64,000 nucleotides of DNA from Flavitalea plasmicola (GTDB lineage Bacteria; Bacteroidota; Bacteroidia; Chitinophagales; Chitinophagaceae). The notes below the pieces were generated by a model that was not told where the DNA came from, ran no database searches, and saw nothing but the letters and a program-made list of their open reading frames with translations. Made by a program: the position numbers and the translations under genes. Location: contig NZ_JAUOTO010000002.1 of assembly GCF_030546645.1 (NCBI RefSeq), positions 620,001 to 684,000 of the forward strand, read 5' to 3'. Shown one piece after another: positions 42,526 to 49,209 of this stretch; the stretch's first letter is position 1, and each line of letters opens with the position of its first letter.

Positions 42526-43953
42526 TCAGAGGCTCCATCCCTGGCGGTAGGTCCGCCGGACGAACTGGTTGGCCTCGTCGAAGTTGGTGATCTTCATGTT
42601 TGTGCCATCCCAAAGCAATTTGATATGGCGGCCCGGGTAGTCGAAGCCATTGTTGGCCCTGGGATGTCGGATATCATAGGCCCGGATAGCCAGGTTGCCC
42701 ATCAGCACCGATTCGGTGAGGGGGCCTGCCACCTTGAAGTTGCTGCTGAGGTTCTTTTCTTTGTCGCTGCCATAGCCGGCAAGGCAAGCTTCTACCCAGG
42801 CATTATAATGGCCTTCGCGATCGGCTCCCGGCACTCTTGCAATGGTCTGAGGCACCGTCGTCTGCGCCGTACGGGAAGTGGGCAGCAGTTGAGGATTCTG
42901 ACCATACGTGGCGCACATCATCTTGCCTTTGGTGCCGATGAAATAGGTGGCGTTGTCGCCATCCCCGAATATCTCGTTGGGCCCCAGCTCATCGGGACGT
43001 TCCGGCTGTATGCCGCCATCCATCCAGTGGAGCTTGACATCAGGCTTGCCCGCCGCGCCTTTGAACTTTAAAGTGATATGGGAGGAAGGAGGACAGCTGT
43101 CCGGGAAATAGCCACGGGAGAACTCGCCGACATACACGCTGCCGACGCTGCATTCCGCCTCAGTAGGATAGCCCAGCTCCAGCACCTGGAAGGCGGGGGC
43201 AATGATATGACAGCCCATGTCACCCAATGCGCCCGTACCGTAGTCCCACCAGCCACGCCAGTTGAAAGGCACCAGGTTATCTACATAATCCCTATAGGGG
43301 GCCGTGCCCAGCCAAAGGTTCCAGTCCAGCCCGGCCGGGACGGGGGCTTTTTTATCAGACCATTGAATGCCCTGGGGCCACACCGGCCTGTTGGTAAAAC
43401 AGTAGACTTCGGTGATATCTCCCAGTATGCCGGCTCGGTACCAGTCTACGAGCTGCCGGACCCCATCGCCGGAAGCGCCCTGGTTGCCCATCTGGGTCAC
43501 CACCTTATAGCGTGTGGCGGCCTGCGTCAGCATACGTGCTTCGTAGATGTCATGGGTCAGGGGTTTCTGGATATAAACATGCTTGCCCAGCTGCATGGAG
43601 GCCATGCCGATCACGGCATGCATATGGTCCGGGGTCGATATACTGACGGCATCGATGTGCTTGTGTTCCTTATCCAGCAACTCGCGGTAGTCTCTATAGT
43701 ATTTCGCAGCCGGAAATTTGTTCCGGATAGTGGCAGCACGCCTGTCGTCGACATCGCAGAGGAAGGCAATGTCGGCCTTCCCGCTGCCGGATATGTAATT
43801 GACGTCTACCTCACCCTTGCCGCCGACACCTATTGCGGCGACGGAGAGGCGATCGCTGGGAGCTATAAAACCTTTTCCTAATACATGACGCGGTACGATA
43901 TAAAAGCCGGCGGCAGCCATCAGGCCTTTACGGAGAAATTCATTTCTTTTCAT
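42526..43953 (-). CDS. Gfo/Idh/MocA-family oxidoreductase, exported
   Basis: 475 residues from the ATG at 43953-43951. The frame begins at 44052, but the shorter form starts with MKRNEFLRKGLMAAAGFYIV, a Tat-like export signal shared by many Bacteroidota members of this family. An N-terminal Rossmann domain (LSVAAIGVGGKGEVDVNYIS, IAFLCDVDD, DAVSISTPDHMHAVIGMASM) contains the EKP-like motif in YIQKPLTHDIYEAR (here QKP). The C-terminal alpha/beta domain carries GRGWWDYGTGALGDMGCH-type residues (NWRGWWDYGTGALGDMGCH). Expected to oxidise or cleave glycosides through an NAD(P)-dependent mechanism. Followed by a phytanoyl-CoA dioxygenase gene. Confidence 0.92.
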   Translation of the reverse strand: MKRNEFLRKGLMAAAGFYIVPRHVLGKGFIAPSDRLSVAAIGVGGKGEVDVNYISGSGKADIAFLCDVDDRRAATIRNKFPAAKYYRDYRELLDKEHKHIDAVSISTPDHMHAVIGMASMQLGKHVYIQKPLTHDIYEARMLTQAATRYKVVTQMGNQGASGDGVRQLVDWYRAGILGDITEVYCFTNRPVWPQGIQWSDKKAPVPAGLDWNLWLGTAPYRDYVDNLVPFNWRGWWDYGTGALGDMGCHIIAPAFQVLELGYPTEAECSVGSVYVGEFSRGYFPDSCPPSSHITLKFKGAAGKPDVKLHWMDGGIQPERPDELGPNEIFGDGDNATYFIGTKGKMMCATYGQNPQLLPTSRTAQTTVPQTIARVPGADREGHYNAWVEACLAGYGSDKEKNLSSNFKVAGPLTESVLMGNLAIRAYDIRHPRANNGFDYPGRHIKLLWDGTNMKITNFDEANQFVRRTYRQGWSL

Positions 43954-43996
43954 AATTAGATCGTTAATGCGATCCAATTTATGGGAAATTCCCCAT

Positions 43997-44395
43997 TTAA
44001 TTTTCCATTCCGGGAAGGGAGATATATTTTTTACCTGAAAGGATACGGGCAACTGCGGTGATCAGTTCCTGGGGGGCGGCGTCTTTGCCGATGAAACCCG
44101 CGGCGCCGGCCCTGAGGGCCCGCACGGCATAATTTTGCTTGGGATATAAAGTCAGGATGAGAACAGGCAGATGGGGGTAATGCTGGCGGATCCGCTGCAA
44201 CGTGTCAAACCCGCCTCTGTCGGGCATCGGCAGATCCGAGATCATCATATCCCAGGAAGTTGCATGCAATTTTTCGGTCCACTCCTCCCCTTCTTCCAAC
44301 TCTTCGATCTGGACATTCGGATAAGCCTGTGAAAGTATCTGCCGGACCCCTTTCCTGATAATAGTATAGTTATCCGCCAGTAGAATCCTGATCAT
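43997..44395 (-). CDS. Stand-alone response-regulator receiver domain (NarL-type, no output domain)
   Basis: 132 residues: a complete receiver with acidic residues at D8, phospho-acceptor D54 (MMISDLPMPDRGG), the Thr of LILTLYP and the lysine of GFIGKDAAPQEL. The sequence style (VRALRAGAAGFIGKDAAPQE, AVARILSGKKYIS) is that of NarL/FixJ regulators, in which a LuxR helix-turn-helix follows. Here the protein stops six residues after KKYIS and the 43 bases to the next gene encode no HTH remnant. It is either a single-domain regulator acting through protein contacts or a truncated gene. No histidine kinase is adjacent. Confidence 0.85.
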   Translation of the reverse strand: MIRILLADNYTIIRKGVRQILSQAYPNVQIEELEEGEEWTEKLHATSWDMMISDLPMPDRGGFDTLQRIRQHYPHLPVLILTLYPKQNYAVRALRAGAAGFIGKDAAPQELITAVARILSGKKYISLPGMEN

Positions 44396-44527
44396 TACGA
44401 TGGTATTAGGTTTAAAAATGGGGCGAACCAGTTTGTTTGGGGGCTACCGAGGATCCTTATCCGGGATGTTAATTGTCAGCTTGCAGTGAATCCTAAATTT
44501 AAGGTGAATTCTTTAGATTAAATAAAA

Positions 44528-44557
44528 ACGCCCATACGTGAAAACACCTATGGGCGT
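44528..44557 (-). terminator. Rho-independent terminator of the sigma/DUF4252 operon
   Basis: A perfect 9-bp stem ACGCCCATA (44528-44536) with TATGGGCGT (44549-44557). Read on the minus strand it is followed by TTTTTATTT, 28 bases after the last DUF4252 stop codon. Confidence 0.88.
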
Positions 44558-44585
44558 AAATATTGATTTTCGTCAAGTCAGTGAT

Positions 44586-45020
44586 TTACTGCTCTTTGTT
44601 GTCGCGCAGGGATGATTGCATCTCGTCCAGGTCGTGCTGGGTAAACTTACCGGCGAACCGGATGAACAGCCCGCCGTCCCCGTCACCTGCCAGGAACGCT
44701 ATTTCTTTCAGGCCCTGCCGGCCATCTTTGGACATCAGCTGCAACCTGTCGTTGCCTTTGCGGATACTAAACAGGTCTTCGAAACGCTGGTCGCGGAGGT
44801 CATGGGACAATTTGCTCCACTGCCGGGCGTCGGCCGCCTGTTTTCCGTCCATGACCATCACCTGTAGCTGCGTGACCTTGTGGATCCAGTCCCCTTCGCT
44901 GCTGCCCTTGAAATTAGCGGTCAGCATAAAGGATGGATCGATGGAAAAAGAGGCGGAGGTCTGTGCGCCGCCTGTAAGGGCAAGCAGGCAAATTACGATG
45001 GGAAGAAAGAGCTTTTTCAT
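44586..45020 (-). CDS. DUF4252 protein (second copy)
   Basis: 144 residues with a signal peptide (MKKLFLPIVICLLALTGGAQ). Features shared with the upstream copy are the sequence of short beta-strands and charged helices including LFSIRKGNDRLQLMSKD, EIAFLAGDGDGGLFIRFAGK and the closing FTQHDLDEMQSSL. DUF4252 proteins are small exported proteins of Bacteroidota found behind sigma/anti-sigma genes; no biochemical function is established. It follows the paralogue at 45023 by 2 bases and ends the operon. Confidence 0.85.
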   Translation of the reverse strand: MKKLFLPIVICLLALTGGAQTSASFSIDPSFMLTANFKGSSEGDWIHKVTQLQVMVMDGKQAADARQWSKLSHDLRDQRFEDLFSIRKGNDRLQLMSKDGRQGLKEIAFLAGDGDGGLFIRFAGKFTQHDLDEMQSSLRDNKEQ

Positions 45021-45022
45021 GT

Positions 45023-45547
45023 TTATCTGTTTTTTCTTTTAGCGTTTTTCAAATTCTCCATACCCTTGATCGACAGGGAGGAAGACAGTTTCGACATTTT
45101 ATCCAGGTCAATGTCCCCCACGAAGCTCATCAGGGTGAAGCCGTCCTCGTCAACGGCGATCATCAGCAATTCATGGATGGTCCCTCCGCTCTCTTTCACT
45201 ACAAAATGTACATTGTCGTTCTTGTCCCGGACTGTGATGAGCTCTTCATATTCTTTCATATCGATCCTGGACAGCGCCTCTTTATAGAACTGGCGGGGTG
45301 TGGTCTCCGTGCTGAGTATCCGGAGGCTATGGAGGCTGGTCACCGTCTGCTTCAGGTCGGGGGGAATGGAATCCCAGTTGGCCTTCGCCAATAGCCTGAA
45401 CATCTTCGGGCTGACGGACACTATTGTAAACCGGCTGTCTTCCACGTACTTCCCGAAAAATTTTCCAATGGCGTCGTCCTGAGAGAATACGGCTGTCGCC
45501 AGGAACAGGAGGGGAAGAAAGAATAGTTTTTTAAGATTATCCTGCAT
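45023..45547 (-). CDS. DUF4252 protein (first copy)
   Basis: 174 residues with a signal peptide (MQDNLKKLFFLPLLFLATAV, then FSQ). The body contains FGKYVEDSRFTIVSVSPKMF, LKQTVTSLHSLRILSTE, ELITVRDKNDNVHFVVKESG and LLMIAVDEDGFTLMSFVGDI, ending DLDKMSKLSSSL. That matches the DUF4252 pattern and is clearly paralogous to the next gene (DEDG / GDGDG and DLD core). It lies 4 bases after the anti-sigma-like gene. Probably part of an envelope response controlled by the sigma factor of the same operon. Confidence 0.87.
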   Translation of the reverse strand: MQDNLKKLFFLPLLFLATAVFSQDDAIGKFFGKYVEDSRFTIVSVSPKMFRLLAKANWDSIPPDLKQTVTSLHSLRILSTETTPRQFYKEALSRIDMKEYEELITVRDKNDNVHFVVKESGGTIHELLMIAVDEDGFTLMSFVGDIDLDKMSKLSSSLSIKGMENLKNAKRKNR

Positions 45548-45551
45548 CTTA

Positions 45552-46037
45552 TTATTTTAAAGGATGAAGCCCTTTGTTCATTTTTACCGAGGCCTTGAAA
45601 AGGGCTCTTTGGACGGCAGCCAGGGCTTGCTGCGGGTCGTCGTAGGTATCTTTTATAGAAGCATCATTCAGGGTGCGGCTGGCATATTGGGCTACCGAAG
45701 GGACAGCAGGCTCCGGGGCAGGCTGCAACAACGGCACCAGTCCGGCAACCAGTATGATCACTGCGGCGGCGGCCCACCAGGCGAAGCGGAGACGGGTGCG
45801 GGCAGGCCCCACGGCAGGCAGCGGGCGGATGTGTTCCAGGATCTTCTCTTCAAGGTCCTGGCCGGCCCTCACTTCGGCCTCTTCAGCGAAGAAGGAGAAG
45901 ATACCGCGGTAGGGCTCCCATTCCGGAGGAATGTCGTTGCCTCCGCGAAAATAGGCGGCCAGGGTCTTCTCCTCTTCCACCGTTGTCTCAGCCTGCCAGT
46001 ATCGCTCCAGCAAGGCGGCTATGCTTTCCCGTTCCAT
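45552..46037 (-). CDS. Anti-sigma-factor-like single-pass membrane protein
   Basis: 161 residues. The cytoplasmic N-terminal half (ESIAALLERYWQAETTVEEE, TLAAYFRGG) resembles the helical sigma-binding regions of Bacteroidota anti-sigma factors, followed by one membrane helix at about residues 86-104 (FAWWAAAAVIILVAGLVPLL) and a periplasmic tail. There is no FecR or zinc (ZAS) motif. Its start overlaps the end of the sigma factor gene by 19 bases, which together with its topology supports a role in holding that sigma factor. Assigned from context and architecture, not from a named family. Confidence 0.75.
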   Translation of the reverse strand: MERESIAALLERYWQAETTVEEEKTLAAYFRGGNDIPPEWEPYRGIFSFFAEEAEVRAGQDLEEKILEHIRPLPAVGPARTRLRFAWWAAAAVIILVAGLVPLLQPAPEPAVPSVAQYASRTLNDASIKDTYDDPQQALAAVQRALFKASVKMNKGLHPLK

Positions 46038-46537
46038 TCAGCTGTGGATTTAATGATTGATCTTTTTATTGCGTTCCTGGCCCTGAACAGGTTTACCTTC
46101 ACCTGGTCCAGGCTCATGTCCAGCACGTCGGCTATCTCATTATAGCTGAAGCCTTCGATCTCCCGCAGCTGGATGACCAACTGCTGGTGCTGCGGAAGCC
46201 CGTCCATGCATTTCCTGATCTGTATCGTTGCTTCTTTCGCCATCATTTTTTCCAGCGGGTCTTTATCTGCGCTGGCGACCTCCCAGGCTTTTTCTTCTCG
46301 CAGCGGCTGCACCTTTTGTTTCCGGAGCCTGTCAAGACAGCCATTCCTCATGGAGATCATACAATAGGCTTCCAGGCTCTTCCATTTGTCCCATTCTTCC
46401 CGCCGGCCCCAGATCCTGATCATCGTCTCCTGCACTGCATCTTCCGCCTCCTGCACATTTTGGAGCAGGCGGAGGGCAAGCCGGTAAAGCTTGTCCTTCA
46501 TGGGCAAAATGCGCTGTTGGAAGACTTCTAATGACAT
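46019..46537 (-). CDS. ECF-type RNA polymerase sigma factor
   Basis: 172 residues from the ATG at 46537-46535; a TTG two codons upstream is a less likely start. Sigma region 2 (LYRLALRLLQNVQEAEDAVQ, ETMIRIWGRREEW) and region 4 (GLPQHQQLVIQLREIEGFSY, NEIADVLDMSLDQVKVNLFR) are complete. First gene of a four-gene operon with an anti-sigma-like protein and two DUF4252 proteins. It presumably drives its own operon in response to an envelope signal. No matching promoter is obvious in the 150 bases before it. Confidence 0.94.
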   Translation of the reverse strand: MSLEVFQQRILPMKDKLYRLALRLLQNVQEAEDAVQETMIRIWGRREEWDKWKSLEAYCMISMRNGCLDRLRKQKVQPLREEKAWEVASADKDPLEKMMAKEATIQIRKCMDGLPQHQQLVIQLREIEGFSYNEIADVLDMSLDQVKVNLFRARNAIKRSIIKSTAEWNGKA

Positions 46538-46650
46538 TATCAATGGGATTGACGTAATATTTCCGGGAATGTTACAGGCAATGTATCGAAAACGAACAAT
46601 AAACGGACAAGGATTTACATAATCAATTATTTATCATTAAATTAGAAGAG

Positions 46651-46665
46651 TGGCACGAGTTTGAT
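46651..46665 (+). promoter_or_regulatory. Sigma-54-type -24/-12 promoter ahead of the permease trio
   Basis: TGGCACGAGTTTGAT fits the sigma-54 consensus TGGCACNNNNTTGCW at every defined position except one (A for C in the -12 GC). The GG-to-G spacing is correct. The -12 element lies about 30 bases before the ATG of the first permease at 46694. No TAnnTTTG box is present there. The rpoN gene is in this same window (63652). No bEBP (NtrC-type activator) gene was seen nearby, so the activator would be elsewhere. Confidence 0.6.
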
Positions 46666-46693
46666 CCCATTTAACTTACAAACGTGAGAAAAG

Positions 46694-49099
46694 ATGATAA
46701 AGAACTACTTCACCATCGCGTTCCGGAACTTAAAAAAGCACAAGGTCTTTTCCCTGGTGAATGTAGCAGGTCTTGCCGTTGGACTGGCCGTCTTCTGGCT
46801 GATGGCCTTATACATCGCCGACGAGCTGAGCTATGACAGATGGGTCGCCAATGCGGATCGTATCTACCGGGTGGTGCACAGTGCCGAATGGGCTGGCGGA
46901 AAGTTCCGGCTGGCGCCCACATCCGCGCCGTTCGCCGGGGCCCTGAAAGAAGATTTTTCCGAAATAACCGAGGCTGCCCGTATGGATCCTGAAGGAGGCG
47001 GAACGTTGGTCTACCAGGATAAGAAGATCGAGGCGGGAGATATCTTTTTCGCGGACAACACGTTGCTGACCATTTTCCAGTTCTCATTCCTGTCGGGAGA
47101 CGACCGCCAGGCGCTGTCTGCTCCCGGGTCCATTGTGCTGACGAAAACCCTGGCGGAAAAACTCTTTGGTGATGCCGCCACGGCCCTGGGCAAGACCGTG
47201 ACTTTCCAGCATGGGGGGCCTCAAAAAGTGACAGGCGTCATGGAAGACGTGCCTGCCAACTCGCACCTGGCGTTCAGCGCCTTACGGTCCATGCCCGACC
47301 TTTCCGGGGAAGGCTGGCCCAATTTTTCCAAGTACACCTATGTCCTTTTGCGCGAAGGCGTGAAGGCGGAGCAGGTAGAAGCCCGTTTGCCCGCCTTCTT
47401 TCAACGTCACCTGAAGCCTTTTATGGGTGAGGGAACGCATTATAACATGTGGCTGCAGCCCCTGACATCCATCCATCTCCATTCCACCGGACTGAGCTAT
47501 GACGACAGCTATAACAACAGCGATATCCGCTATGTCTGGCTTTTCTCGACCATCGCAGGGTTAATACTCATCATTGCCATCATCAATTATATCAACCTGG
47601 CGACGGCCCGCAGCTCCATCAGGGTGAAGGAAGTGGGCGTGCGTAAGGTGATCGGTTCCGGGAGGCGGCAGCTCATCGCGCTGTTCCTGGCCGAATCGGT
47701 GCTGTTCACCCTCATTGCCGCCACCATTGCCACGGTCCTGGCCGGCATGCTGATCCCTTTTTTCAACCAGCTTTCCGGGAAAACGCTGACCCTGTGGCGC
47801 TTTGGGATGACGCCTACGTTGCTGGCGCTGTCGCTCTTCTCCCTGCTCACGGGGATGGTGGGGGGTATCTACCCTGCCCTGTTCCTCTCCGCGTTCCGGA
47901 CCATTCCGGCCCTGAAAGGCCAGCAGGGCAGCCAGCAGGCCAGCATCCTCTTCCGTAAATCCCTGGTGACCTTCCAGTTTGTGATTACCATTGTGCTTAT
48001 CGCGGGGTGTACCATCCTCTACCAGCAACTGCATTATATGCACGACAAGGACCTTGGGTTCAACAAACAGCAGGTGCTGACCTTTCATATACATGATCCG
48101 GCCGTACGGGCCCGCTTCACCGATCTGCGAACGCAGCTGCTCCGCAATACGCTGATAGAAAGTGTTGCCGTCGCAGGCAATCCCATCGGCAATAACGATA
48201 TTGGCAGCAACAGCTTTAATTTCGAGGAGAACAACGGGGAGATCGCCCCTTCGGGCAGGATGGTACAAAGCTTTTATATCGATGCCGGCTATCTGAGCAC
48301 ACTGCAGATCCCGCTGGTGCGAGGGAGGAATTTTGCTGCCGACCGGCCGGCGGACCTGCATGGCGCCGTACTGGTGAATGAGGCGCTGGTGAAGGAGCTG
48401 GGGTGGAAGGAAGCCTTAGGCAAGAGAGTGCGCATACGCACGGACCAGCAGGGGCATACCCAGGATGCGCTGGTCATCGGCGTGGTGAAGGATTTTTCCA
48501 TTTATTCGCTGCAGCATAAGATCGAGCCATTGCTCCTGCAGCTGCCGCCGGTGCCGAAGGAGGGGGATAACTGCTATATACGTGTCAGCAGGAGCAATAT
48601 ACCTGCGGCCATCCACCAGATCGAATCGACGTATCGAACATTCGATGCGGCTTCGCCATTCGAATACCATTTCCTGGATGAGAACTTTCAGAAGCAGTAT
48701 GCGACGGAGGAACATGAGGGACGCCTGCTGCTGGTGTTCACGGCACTGGCCATCTTCATCGCCTGTCTGGGTCTTTTCGGCCTGGTGACCTTTACCGTGG
48801 AGCAGCGGACAAAGGAGATCGGCATCCGGAAAGTATTGGGCGCCAGTGTAGGCGGCATTGTCCGGCTTGTTTCCAAAGACCTGATCCGGCCTGTGGTCCT
48901 GGCGATCCTGGTGGCTACGCCCGTCGCGTGGTATGCGATGCACCGGTGGCTGGAAGGGTATGCCTATAAGGTACATATAAATATCCTGGTATTTGCCGGG
49001 GCCGGTCTGCTGGCTTTGCTCATTGCCGGACTCACCGTCTCGATCCAGGCGATACGGGCGGCGCGGGTACCGCCGGCGAAAACACTTAAAACTGAGTAG
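46694..49099 (+). CDS. MacB/FtsX-type ABC transporter permease (first of three paralogues)
   Basis: 801 residues with the double-FtsX layout: an N-terminal membrane helix (FSLVNVAGLAVGLAVFWLMA), a periplasmic MacB_PCD domain, three helices at about residues 280-400, another helix near 430 (FQFVITIVLIAGCTILY), a second periplasmic domain, and three C-terminal helices containing the family signature EIGIRKVLGASVGGIVRLVS. It ends AKTLKTE. No ATPase or membrane-fusion partner is encoded nearby, as is usual for this expanded Bacteroidota family. A sigma-54-like promoter precedes it. Export or lipoprotein/peptide handling is plausible from the family, but the substrate is unknown. Confidence 0.92.
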   Translation: MIKNYFTIAFRNLKKHKVFSLVNVAGLAVGLAVFWLMALYIADELSYDRWVANADRIYRVVHSAEWAGGKFRLAPTSAPFAGALKEDFSEITEAARMDPEGGGTLVYQDKKIEAGDIFFADNTLLTIFQFSFLSGDDRQALSAPGSIVLTKTLAEKLFGDAATALGKTVTFQHGGPQKVTGVMEDVPANSHLAFSALRSMPDLSGEGWPNFSKYTYVLLREGVKAEQVEARLPAFFQRHLKPFMGEGTHYNMWLQPLTSIHLHSTGLSYDDSYNNSDIRYVWLFSTIAGLILIIAIINYINLATARSSIRVKEVGVRKVIGSGRRQLIALFLAESVLFTLIAATIATVLAGMLIPFFNQLSGKTLTLWRFGMTPTLLALSLFSLLTGMVGGIYPALFLSAFRTIPALKGQQGSQQASILFRKSLVTFQFVITIVLIAGCTILYQQLHYMHDKDLGFNKQQVLTFHIHDPAVRARFTDLRTQLLRNTLIESVAVAGNPIGNNDIGSNSFNFEENNGEIAPSGRMVQSFYIDAGYLSTLQIPLVRGRNFAADRPADLHGAVLVNEALVKELGWKEALGKRVRIRTDQQGHTQDALVIGVVKDFSIYSLQHKIEPLLLQLPPVPKEGDNCYIRVSRSNIPAAIHQIESTYRTFDAASPFEYHFLDENFQKQYATEEHEGRLLLVFTALAIFIACLGLFGLVTFTVEQRTKEIGIRKVLGASVGGIVRLVSKDLIRPVVLAILVATPVAWYAMHRWLEGYAYKVHINILVFAGAGLLALLIAGLTVSIQAIRAARVPPAKTLKTE

Positions 49100-49118
49100 C
49101 TCACAGCTGGGAGCTGGG

Positions 49119-49196
49119 AGCTGCAAGCTGCAAGCTTCAAGCTACAAGTGATTATTTAAGTCCTGGCTTGCAGCTTGAAGCTTGTAGCTTGTAGCT
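49119..49196. repeat. Heptamer-built inverted repeat element, copy 1
   Basis: Arms of 30 bases at 49119-49148 and 49167-49196 are complementary except for about three G/A swaps. Both are made of the 7-mer GCTNCAA (GCTGCAA, GCTGCAA, GCTTCAA, GCTACAA on the left). The 18-base spacer reads, on the minus strand, CCAGGACTTAAATAATCA. Additional AGCTGGG units flank it at 49105-49119. It fills the gap between the first two permease genes and ends 13 bases before the second ATG. Confidence 0.9.
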
Positions 49197-49209
49197 AAAA
49201 AAAAACAAT

